From NCBI GenBank assembly GCA_000433735.1, contig HF998298.1, forward strand, positions 1 to 60,575: 60,575 bases of DNA, read 5' to 3'. The notes under the pieces are model-generated. The model was not told the origin of the DNA and did not search any database. It saw only the letters and a list, made by a program, of their open reading frames with translations. Each line of letters starts with the position of its first letter. The stretch's first letter is position 1. The position numbers were made by a program, and so were the translations under genes. The DNA comes from Clostridium sp. CAG:167 (GTDB lineage: Bacteria; Bacillota; Clostridia; Lachnospirales; Lachnospiraceae). Below are positions 50,624 through 58,252 of this stretch, in pieces.

Positions 50624-51817
50624 TTATTTTACCAATGCAACAGTCTCTCTGGCAATAGCCAATTCCTCGTTCGTAGGGATAACAGCTACTTTCACCTTAG
50701 AATCCGGTGTTGAGATGGTACACTCTTTGCCACGGCTCTTGTTTGCTTCCTGATCCAGTGTAATACCAAGGTATCCAAAACGATCTACGATCTGCTGGCG
50801 GACAACTGCATCATTCTCACCAAGACCTGCTGTGAACACGATAGCGTCAACGCCGTCCATGGCTGCTACATAAGCACCGATATATTTTGCTGTACGATAA
50901 CTGAATACTTTTACGGCCAGCGCTGCTTTTTCATTACCTTCATTTGTTGCTTTATCCAAGTCACGGAAATCGCTGGAAATTCCACCGGAAAGACCATACA
51001 CTCCTGATTTTTTATTGAGGATGGTCATAACATCTTCTAATGTAATATCCAATTTGTGAGCCAAAAATTCAACGATAGTAGGATCGATATCTCCACATCT
51101 TGTACCCATTACAAGACCTTCCATAGGAGTCATTCCCATACTGGTATCTACTACTTTGCCATTCTTAACAGCAGAGACGCTGGCACCATTTCCCAGGTGG
51201 CACACGATCACCTTGGAGTTTTCCGGATCCAGACCAAAGTACTCAACAGCTCTCTTAGATACAAAACTATGGCTGGTTCCGTGGAAACCATAACGACGTA
51301 CTTTAAATTTTTCATAATATTCATATGGAAGACCATACATATAAGCTTCCGGCTGCATCGTCTGATGGAAAGCAGTATCAAATACAGCTACATTTGGTAC
51401 ACCCGGCATCAGATTCTGACATGCACGAACACCGATCAGGTTGGCAGGATTGTGAAGTGGAGCCAATGGATTGCACTCTTCTACTCCTGCGATCACCTCT
51501 TCATCTATCACAACGGAAGAAGTAAACTTTTCACCACCATGTACAACACGGTGACCCACTGCGTCAATCTCACTTAAATCTTTGATCACGCCATAATCAG
51601 CATCAGTCAACTCGTCCAACACCATCTGAACAGCCACTTCATGATTTGGCATATCCTTTTCGATCACAACTTTTTCTTTGCCGGCCGGTGTGTGATTCAA
51701 TCTGCCATCAATGCCGATTCGTTCACACAAACCTACTGCTAATGCTTCTTCTGTGTCTGAGTCAATAAGCTGGTATTTCAAAGATGAACTACCACAATTA
51801 ATAACTAATACTTTCAT
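50624..51817 (-). CDS. ackA: Acetate kinase
   Basis: Converts acetyl phosphate and ADP to acetate and ATP, the energy-yielding step of acetogenic fermentation. MKVLVINCGSSSLKYQLID at the N-terminus, VVHGGEKF, FDTAFHQTM, RRYGFHGTSH and HLGNGAS are all typical; 397 residues. The longest frame adds nine codons that contain the ribosome site AGAAGGAG, so this ATG is the start. The usual partner pta is not adjacent. It has its own promoter and a leader of about 90 bases. Confidence 0.97.
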   Translation of the reverse strand: MKVLVINCGSSSLKYQLIDSDTEEALAVGLCERIGIDGRLNHTPAGKEKVVIEKDMPNHEVAVQMVLDELTDADYGVIKDLSEIDAVGHRVVHGGEKFTSSVVIDEEVIAGVEECNPLAPLHNPANLIGVRACQNLMPGVPNVAVFDTAFHQTMQPEAYMYGLPYEYYEKFKVRRYGFHGTSHSFVSKRAVEYFGLDPENSKVIVCHLGNGASVSAVKNGKVVDTSMGMTPMEGLVMGTRCGDIDPTIVEFLAHKLDITLEDVMTILNKKSGVYGLSGGISSDFRDLDKATNEGNEKAALAVKVFSYRTAKYIGAYVAAMDGVDAIVFTAGLGENDAVVRQQIVDRFGYLGITLDQEANKSRGKECTISTPDSKVKVAVIPTNEELAIARETVALVK

Positions 51818-51912
51818 TTTTTTCTCCTTCTCGGTGTCTCTCACACCTTCAACTTTTATCTGCTATTTTGGTAACTGGCGGCTGTTAATCTGCAGTCGGA
51901 AATACCGTTATT

Positions 51913-51941
51913 ATTATACTCCCGCCTCCTCAAAAAAACAA
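51913..51941 (-). promoter_or_regulatory. Promoter of ackA
   Basis: TTGTTT (51936-51941), 17 bases, TATAAT (51913-51918) on the minus strand, directly after epsC. Confidence 0.75.
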
Positions 51942-51950
51942 GGGTGATTT

Positions 51951-52883
51951 TTAAATTACCCAATCCCAGAATTCTCCGTCATCCGGTTTATGATTTTTGT
52001 CCACACTGTACTGGAGTTCCGGATTTTTTGCATTTACTTTCATACCTGCTGAAATAGAGGATGTAATAAAGGCATTTCCTCCGATCGTTACATCATCTCC
52101 AATAATGGTATCTCCCCCCAGCACGGAAGTATTGGAATAAATCGTCACATTGTTTCCAATGGTAGGGTGTCTTTTATTTCCTTTTAACATCTGGCCTCTC
52201 TTTGTAGATAAAGCTCCCAGAGTCACTCCCTGATAAATCTTCACATGATCCCCGATGGTAGTGGTTTCTCCCACTACTATACCGGTTCCGTGATCGATAA
52301 AGAAGAATTTTCCGATGGTTGCTCCCGGATGAATGTCAATTCCTGTTAAGTTATGGGCGTATTCCGTCATAATACGGGGAATGATCGGCACTCCCAGCAA
52401 AACCAGTTCGTGGGCGATACGGTAAATAGAAATGGCAAACAAGCCCGGATAGGAAAATATAATCTCATCCGTGTTATATGCTGCCGGGTCTCCATCGTAG
52501 GCCGCCTGCACATCTGTCAGCAGATATTCCCTTATCTTCGGAATCCTTGCAAGAAATTCCATTACGATCTTTTCTGCCTTGGCATCTGCCATAGATTTTG
52601 GACACTCTTCACATATTTCCGCACTGCCAAGAACTCTGGCAATCTGTTTCTTCAGGTGATATTGAATATATTCAATACGCTCTCCTACAATATATTCAAT
52701 ATAATCTCCCTTTACGCAGTTCGAATCAAAATAACCCGGAAACAAAATCTTGCGAAGTTCCCCCACCACCTGTATCAAAACTTCTTTATTTACATAGTTG
52801 CCCTTATCAATACGGACTGTAATATCGTCCTTTTTATAACTGTCTAAAATGCTGCGAATCAATCCTTCTGGTTTGTCACTCAT
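51951..52883 (-). CDS. epsC: Serine O-acetyltransferase (EpsC type)
   Basis: Makes O-acetylserine from serine and acetyl-CoA, the first step of cysteine synthesis. About 310 residues: a helical N-terminal half (YSYPGLFAISIYRIAHELVL-like region) and a left-handed beta-helix with GIDIHPGATIGKFFFIDHG, VVGETTTIG and VTLGALSTKRG around the catalytic His. An ATG 13 codons earlier has no ribosome site; GGAGAGG lies about 11 bases before this ATG, so the choice is probable but not certain. Its promoter lies at the end of the upstream pseudo-kinase gene. Confidence 0.9.
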   Translation of the reverse strand: MSDKPEGLIRSILDSYKKDDITVRIDKGNYVNKEVLIQVVGELRKILFPGYFDSNCVKGDYIEYIVGERIEYIQYHLKKQIARVLGSAEICEECPKSMADAKAEKIVMEFLARIPKIREYLLTDVQAAYDGDPAAYNTDEIIFSYPGLFAISIYRIAHELVLLGVPIIPRIMTEYAHNLTGIDIHPGATIGKFFFIDHGTGIVVGETTTIGDHVKIYQGVTLGALSTKRGQMLKGNKRHPTIGNNVTIYSNTSVLGGDTIIGDDVTIGGNAFITSSISAGMKVNAKNPELQYSVDKNHKPDDGEFWDWVI

Positions 52884-52956
52884 TTTCTGCACTTCCTCTC
52901 CAACTTGATTGTCACTTACCATCCTATGCCGCTTACTTTCTTTTGCTAATGTTCAA

Positions 52957-52985
52957 ACAATATCATATCTCAACTTTACTGTCAA
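52957..52985 (-). promoter_or_regulatory. Promoter of epsC
   Basis: TTGACA (52980-52985), 17 bases, TATTGT (52957-52962) on the minus strand; the -35 lies within the last codons of the upstream gene. Confidence 0.65.
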
Positions 52986-54237
52986 ACTCATCCAAAAACC
53001 ACCATGCATCTTCTCTGCTGCTTAATAACGCCACTTCCTGAGGCAGTGCAAAAGAAAATACCACCCGGTCTTTTTCCTTTCTCTCCAATATCAATTCACA
53101 GCCCATGCACTCCAGTATTTTAGCCGTGATCATCACACTAATGCCCCATTGCTTCGCATCTTCCGGCAGATCTTTCGCCACTGCTTCTACCTCACAATAT
53201 AGTTTGTAATTTTGACGGCTCTCTGACATGCCGGTCATACTGACCTTTATCCCCTGATACTGCGGCAGCTGAATGATCCGGTTCAAAAGATAAATAAGAA
53301 CCTGTGTCAGTCTTACATCATCTCCATGAAGCCATTCGGGAATATGTTGATCTATTTTGTATTCCACTGTTTCTTCACCAAAAACCATCTGCAGCAACTC
53401 CATTACCGTCTTTGGTTGATAATCCTTTGTGTGTAATGGCAGCGTTCCACTCTGCGCCTTGGAATAATCTGTAATGCTGTTGAGGATTGAAAGAAGTCTC
53501 CGTCCGGTTCCTGACATTTCCTCAGAACTGTTTGTCTGTTCCCGGCATCCGCCTTCAGATGATGACCCGGCCTGCTCCAGCAGATCATACAAAGGCTGCC
53601 GTATTTCTTCTGACAGGATCGTCAAAAACTCCTGTTTTCCCTGAGCTTCCTCTTTGGCCTCCCTGCACTTAGACTCCAGAATCCGGTTTAGATCCTCCTG
53701 ACACATCTCCTGTTCTTCCATATATAATTTCACCCGCCGGTTCGTCTGGATCCTCATATCTGTGATCCACAAAGAAAACGCAAGACATCCTGCTCCAACC
53801 AAAGTACTTTTGTCATAGGAAATTCCTGCCGCTCCTGCCTTTTCAACCAGGATCAGGGTCAAAAAAGTAATGACCGTAAGGGCTTCATTAACTCTGAAAA
53901 GTTTCAGATCCAGAAACAGATACATTACCATACACTGTACAAACAAACTATACACCGCAAAATCCAGACTGCCAAACACATAACATCCATATAGGATCAC
54001 CGGGATACAGCTGCCACTTTGTATATACCGGTAGGGTGCTTTTTCAGCCCGTCCTCCTGACAGCCATATATAATTTGCAAAAAACAATGCAGCCAACAAG
54101 ACCACAGCCACAGTATGTATCCACCCTTGCATGCTTTTCTCCAGTGTTCCTGCCACTGCCACCACACAGATCAGACCGGTCCCGGCCAGCAAAAGTGCGG
54201 TCCTTCCATTTAGCAAATTCTGCCTTCGGCCATTCAT
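52963..54237 (-). CDS. Membrane histidine-kinase-like protein lacking the phospho-acceptor His (pseudo-kinase)
   Basis: Protein of 424 residues: five to six membrane helices in the first 150 residues, a coiled coil near 170-200, then a dimerisation region reading EFLTILSEEIRQPLYDLLEQ. In true kinases this is the H-box (SHExRTPL); here the His is Glu. The following domain resembles a HATPase by an N-box-like stretch (LTQVLIYLLNRIIQL), but no DxGxG or GxGxxLx ATP lid is visible. It therefore probably senses without phosphorylating. There is no response regulator nearby. The chosen ATG overlaps the stop of the DegV-kinase gene (ATGA) and has AAAGGAG seven bases before it; the longest frame adds 20 codons. 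Confidence 0.7.
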   Translation of the reverse strand: MNGRRQNLLNGRTALLLAGTGLICVVAVAGTLEKSMQGWIHTVAVVLLAALFFANYIWLSGGRAEKAPYRYIQSGSCIPVILYGCYVFGSLDFAVYSLFVQCMVMYLFLDLKLFRVNEALTVITFLTLILVEKAGAAGISYDKSTLVGAGCLAFSLWITDMRIQTNRRVKLYMEEQEMCQEDLNRILESKCREAKEEAQGKQEFLTILSEEIRQPLYDLLEQAGSSSEGGCREQTNSSEEMSGTGRRLLSILNSITDYSKAQSGTLPLHTKDYQPKTVMELLQMVFGEETVEYKIDQHIPEWLHGDDVRLTQVLIYLLNRIIQLPQYQGIKVSMTGMSESRQNYKLYCEVEAVAKDLPEDAKQWGISVMITAKILECMGCELILERKEKDRVVFSFALPQEVALLSSREDAWWFLDEFDSKVEI

Positions 54238-56036
54238 ACTCTCACTCCTTTCGGCACAACCAGGTGCAATCCCTGTTGTCGTATCTCTATTTCCCACTGA
54301 TCAAAATCTCCGATCAGACATCCGTCCTGATTCAGCATTAGCGGTTTGCCATCTGTACGACGTATCTTCGCTTTCCTGAATGTTCCAAGATGAAACCCTC
54401 TTGTATTTTCTTTTAGTTTTCCCCTTTTTAGCCGGTTCATATGTTTCAAAAACGGCATAACAGCCCGGTCCATTACGACACAGAAATTCCCGCTGCCATC
54501 TGTCACACTGGTGCTTCCTGCCACCTTAAATCCACCACCGATAGAAATTCCATTACAAAATATAATCTCCCGGCATTTCCCGGAATAAACTACACCATCA
54601 ATCTGGATTTCCAGCGGGATCCACCGGCTCTTACAAATCGTCTCCAAAAACGCCAGCATATAAGGAATCCTTTTTCCAAATAAATAGATCAGCCTGTATT
54701 TATTCAGTTGTTTCAAGAGAGTAGTGTCCAGTCCGTTGGAGATTGAATTCAATGCAACACCGTGGTTCGTCCGGATGTAATCCACCGATACAACCTCTCC
54801 ATGGATCAGTTCATACAGATCTTCAAATCGCTTTCCTTCTTTTCCAAAAGATTTCACAAAATCATTGTACATTCCTTTTGAATAAAAGGCGATTTCTTCT
54901 TTTTCCAGGGATTCAAACCCATTCAATATATTCCGCATGGTTCCCGACCCGCCGCAGCAGTAAAACCTTAATTTATCGCTTCCAAACAACTCTCTGGCCC
55001 GCTGTATCACTTCCCTTTCCTGTCCCGCTTTTTTCAAGGTAAAAATATAGTATTCCAGTCCTTCCGTCCTGGCCAGTTCCTGACGGAGACAGCTTACAAA
55101 CTGCCGGTTGCCTGCACAAGAATTTACAAGGAAAATATGAACCTTGTCATTCTTAAACACCCGAACCCGCCTATGAGCTCCATAATAAAACAGTCCGATC
55201 GTACCAGGTCCGCAGTGGGCTGCCAGCGCCGGATCCAGCACACGGATCAGCACCTCTTTAGCCTCTGTCTCCTCCTTAATCCTGGCCGCCACATATTCTG
55301 CCTCTTCTCTGCAGTCACCGTGGCTGATATAAACCGGATAGCGGTTTAGGTCCATGGCATATTTTTTTAGCTGGTCTACCAGATAATCCAGGGACTGCTT
55401 CCTCCCCCTGATCCTTTGCTCTACCGCAGCTTTTCCTTCATCATCCAGCGTCAATACCACCTTGGAATTCATATTTTTTTGTCTCGATATACCGGATTCA
55501 TTGGATGCAAACGGCTGTAAAAACTCCGTTGTATCCACAGCAATCTCATGGCACATATGCAGTCTGTGGGAAAGCAGCCACTGGTACACTTCTTCCAGGC
55601 TTTTTCCCTCCTGTCTCAGTTCCACGGCACATCTTACCAAAAGACCTTCTCCCAGTGCAACCCCCAGAGAATCAACCGACTTTAACTTTCTGTCCGGAAA
55701 CTCTTTCTGTACCCGGTGCACTGCCTTCTCCACATTTTCATATGTATTCGACATAGCCGACGACATTCCGATATATAAAACATCTTTTCCCTGTTTTGTC
55801 AATTCGTATATTTTATCGTAAGCCTCTTTTTCCTCCACACAAAAAGTCTCTATTTTTTCCTTTTTCCGCAGAGATTCATAAACCTCATCTAATGCCCTAT
55901 CGACTCCCTCTTCATAGGATCGGTACTCCTTTTTGTCGCGAGAAAAACGCAGCGTAAGAATATGAATATGGTATATATCTAACAGTGATTTTTGCAGATT
56001 CGCAGAAGAATCTGTTATGATTTCAAAGTTCTCCAT
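54234..56036 (-). CDS. Fusion of DegV (fatty-acid-binding, FakB-like) and diacylglycerol-kinase-like domains
   Basis: Protein of 600 residues. Residues 1-280 are a DegV/EDD domain (EIITDSSANL at the start, GMSSAMSNTYE for the head-group Ser region, SKVVLTLDDEGK), the fold that binds fatty acids in FakB. Residues 290-600 look like the DAGK/YegS lipid-kinase fold: CGGSGTMRNILNG in place of GGDGTxNE, SKGMYNDF in place of PxGTxNDF, FCNGISIGGGF, and NQDGCL in place of DGE. Several kinase signature residues are changed, so activity is uncertain. It has its own promoter and is coupled to the next gene by a four-base overlap. AAAGGAG precedes this ATG; the longest frame adds 16 codons. Confidence 0.75.
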   Translation of the reverse strand: MENFEIITDSSANLQKSLLDIYHIHILTLRFSRDKKEYRSYEEGVDRALDEVYESLRKKEKIETFCVEEKEAYDKIYELTKQGKDVLYIGMSSAMSNTYENVEKAVHRVQKEFPDRKLKSVDSLGVALGEGLLVRCAVELRQEGKSLEEVYQWLLSHRLHMCHEIAVDTTEFLQPFASNESGISRQKNMNSKVVLTLDDEGKAAVEQRIRGRKQSLDYLVDQLKKYAMDLNRYPVYISHGDCREEAEYVAARIKEETEAKEVLIRVLDPALAAHCGPGTIGLFYYGAHRRVRVFKNDKVHIFLVNSCAGNRQFVSCLRQELARTEGLEYYIFTLKKAGQEREVIQRARELFGSDKLRFYCCGGSGTMRNILNGFESLEKEEIAFYSKGMYNDFVKSFGKEGKRFEDLYELIHGEVVSVDYIRTNHGVALNSISNGLDTTLLKQLNKYRLIYLFGKRIPYMLAFLETICKSRWIPLEIQIDGVVYSGKCREIIFCNGISIGGGFKVAGSTSVTDGSGNFCVVMDRAVMPFLKHMNRLKRGKLKENTRGFHLGTFRKAKIRRTDGKPLMLNQDGCLIGDFDQWEIEIRQQGLHLVVPKGVRV

Positions 56037-56067
56037 TGTTTTTCTCCTTTGCTCGTTCATACGAAAA

Positions 56068-56097
56068 ATTTTAACACAAAACACTTCTATTTGTCTA
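56068..56097 (-). promoter_or_regulatory. Promoter of the DegV-kinase/pseudo-kinase pair
   Basis: TAGACA (56092-56097), 18 bases, TAAAAT (56068-56073) on the minus strand, with an extended TG upstream of the -10. Confidence 0.55.
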
Positions 56098-56132
56098 TTC
56101 TGTGGACATAAAATAAAAAAAAGCGGTTTTTT

Positions 56133-56990
56133 ATGGCATATTTATCCCTTTTTATTCTCTTTTTTCTTTTTTTGTCTCCCCAGACAGCGGTGGAAGGAAG
56201 CTGTTACGGCATTACCCTTTGGAGCACTCAGCTTCTCCCCTCCCTTCTTCCCTGTTTTATCCTGACAAAACTGATCCGTCAGGCCTGCCCTTCTTTGGCA
56301 AACAAACCCTGTTACCTGCTTATGGGAACCCTGTGCGGCTATCCAGTTGGTGCTTCGTTAGTGGCTTCCCAGTACACCCAGGGGATCCTTTCACAAAAAA
56401 AAGCCTATTTCTATCTTGGTTTTACCAATATGGCCAGTCCAAGTTTCATCATTCTTTTTTGTGGCACAGTTTCTTTGAATCTATCCGGCATGGACTCCCT
56501 TTTCTTATTTTTACTTCTGACAATCGCTTCTTTTTTAGGAAGCCTTATATTTTATCTCCTTTTTCCACTAAAAGACAAGGCACCAGCTGCTCCCTGCTCC
56601 CAAAAAGCCATAACTTCCCAGTCTTTGAACGATATCATTTTAGATAGCTTTAATACTCTCTTTCTTATTGCCGGTTATGTATGTCTTTGCTGTATTCTAT
56701 GTTATGCATTACTGCAAAGTCTTCCTGTAAATCCGGCGGTCAAATCTGTTCTTTCCGGTTTCATCGAGCTTACCTGCGGCATCGCCTCCCTGCCCGATGC
56801 AGGTATCAGTATGGAATTAAAAAAAGTCCTGTCTCTTCTGCTGGCAGGCTTTGGCGGGCTTTCCGCCCTGGCCCAGACCTACAGCATCCTGAAAGAAACC
56901 GAACTTTCTATTATTCCTTATTTTGTCATCAAACTTCTAAACGGCATTACCGCTGCTTTCTTCGGGTATATCTTATTCTGTATCCTTTAA
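56133..56990 (+). CDS. YlbJ-like sporulation integral membrane protein (short form)
   Basis: Membrane protein of 285 residues with seven to eight hydrophobic helices. LLPSLLPCFILTKLI, CGYPVGASLVASQYTQG and FTNMASPSFIILFCGTV are the stretches found in YlbJ, a spore-stage membrane protein with nucleoside-recognition-like (Gate) segments. It is shorter than YlbJ of Bacillus (about 400 residues). In Bacillus ylbJ also lies next to rsmD (ylbH), as here. The ribosome site is poor. Its end overlaps the convergent coiled-coil gene by 18 bases. Transported substrate unknown. Confidence 0.65.
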   Translation: MAYLSLFILFFLFLSPQTAVEGSCYGITLWSTQLLPSLLPCFILTKLIRQACPSLANKPCYLLMGTLCGYPVGASLVASQYTQGILSQKKAYFYLGFTNMASPSFIILFCGTVSLNLSGMDSLFLFLLLTIASFLGSLIFYLLFPLKDKAPAAPCSQKAITSQSLNDIILDSFNTLFLIAGYVCLCCILCYALLQSLPVNPAVKSVLSGFIELTCGIASLPDAGISMELKKVLSLLLAGFGGLSALAQTYSILKETELSIIPYFVIKLLNGITAAFFGYILFCIL

Positions 56991-57629
56991 AAAGGCATCT
57001 TCCGGAATATGATCAAAATCCCCCTCATTCTGAACCGGCTGCTCCGGTGTCTGACCGACCGGCTCTGCTCCGTAAGACTGTGGCTCCAGCTGGCTCATTA
57101 ACTCTTCCCGGTTATTTCTCATTACCTGGATAGAATTTTTCAGAGCACTGAGAAGCATGCGCTGTTTGTTTTCCGTCTCATGAAGTGCTTCTTCTACATG
57201 ACCAGACGCCTCTACCAAAAGATCATTGGTATACAAAAGAGCTGCCTTTCTCATCTGCTCGCTCTCTTCCTGGGCTGCATTCACAAGTCTCTGAGCCTCA
57301 TCAGTGGCCTGCTGCATAATTGCTTCTGCTCTCTCATAAGCAGTCTGCACGATCTCGTTCTGATCAAGTAACTGTGCGGTTCGCTGCTCTGCCTGAGACA
57401 ACATACTCTCTGCCTGCTGCTGTGCCGCACTAAGAATTCCATCTCGGTTTGTAATGATCTTCTGATATCTCTTTATTTCTTCCGGCGTACACATACGCAA
57501 TTCATCCAGAAGATCAAACAATTCTCCCTTCTCTACCATTACCTTGTTTGGATACAGTTTGGTAGGTTTGCAGCTTTCTACATAATCATAAATTTCATCA
57601 ATGGCTTTTTCAATTCTTGATGGGTTCAT
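56973..57629 (-). CDS. DivIVA/ATPase-like coiled-coil protein
   Basis: Soluble protein of 218 residues. The N-terminus (MNPSRIEKAIDEIYDYVES) is followed by a long Gln/Glu/Ala-rich coiled coil from about 70 to 185 with FoF1 subunit b-like heptads (AQRLVNAAQEESEQMRKAALLY), then a Pro/Gln/acidic tail. No P-loop is visible, so the name ATPase sometimes given to such proteins is not supported. It lies after rsmD by 23 bases and may take part in cell-pole or wall organisation; role unknown. GGAGG precedes the ATG. Confidence 0.75.
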   Translation of the reverse strand: MNPSRIEKAIDEIYDYVESCKPTKLYPNKVMVEKGELFDLLDELRMCTPEEIKRYQKIITNRDGILSAAQQQAESMLSQAEQRTAQLLDQNEIVQTAYERAEAIMQQATDEAQRLVNAAQEESEQMRKAALLYTNDLLVEASGHVEEALHETENKQRMLLSALKNSIQVMRNNREELMSQLEPQSYGAEPVGQTPEQPVQNEGDFDHIPEDAFLKDTE

Positions 57630-57652
57630 ACCGTTCCTCCATTTTCATATAG

Positions 57653-58210
57653 TCATTCTTTTACCTGCAAAAACACATGCTGATTCGTCTTATACTTTTT
57701 CACTTTCAGTAGTTCGTACCGGCTCTCATCTATGTAATCCGGTTCTGTATCAAGAGATGTCTCAAGGATCACCTTGGTTCCTTTTTTCACAATAGAAGAG
57801 TCTGCCAGAATGGACAGGATCTTCGGTTCAAATCCCTTTTTATACGGTGGATCTGCGTACACAAGATCAAACACCTGTCCCATTTTTTCCAGTTTAGACA
57901 CACCATAAGTAACTTCCACCGGCAGTACCACTGCCCGGTCTTTTAACTTTGTCTTTTCCAGATTTTTCCGGATACACTCCAGTGCTTCTTTGCCAAACTC
58001 CACCAGTACAGCCTGCTTTGCTCCGCGACTCAATGCTTCAATGCCGATTCCACCGCTTCCACTAAACAGATCCAGAAACTGGCACCCCGGTATATCATCC
58101 TGCAGCATATTAAACAAGGTCTCTTTAATACGGTCTGTAGTGGGTCTTGTATTCTTTCCTTCCGGTGCCACAAGCGGGATTCTTCTGGCACTTCCTGCTA
58201 TTACTCGCAT
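57653..58210 (-). CDS. rsmD: 16S rRNA (guanine-966-N2)-methyltransferase RsmD
   Basis: SAM-dependent methyltransferase of 185 residues: RVIAGSARRIPL at the start, TRPTTDRIKETLFNML, SAM loop FLDLFSGSGGIGIEALSRGA and catalytic ADPPY near residue 123. AAAGGAGG precedes the ATG. It follows recG by 42 bases. The coaD gene, commonly next downstream, is absent. Confidence 0.95.
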   Translation of the reverse strand: MRVIAGSARRIPLVAPEGKNTRPTTDRIKETLFNMLQDDIPGCQFLDLFSGSGGIGIEALSRGAKQAVLVEFGKEALECIRKNLEKTKLKDRAVVLPVEVTYGVSKLEKMGQVFDLVYADPPYKKGFEPKILSILADSSIVKKGTKVILETSLDTEPDYIDESRYELLKVKKYKTNQHVFLQVKE

Positions 58211-58252
58211 AATGAATCCTCCTTTTCATACTATAACATACTCCCTGTAAAA

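Noticed and set aside
52884..52922. Longer EpsC start at 52922
   Set aside because: No Shine-Dalgarno sequence precedes it; the inner ATG has GGAGAGG, though at long spacing.
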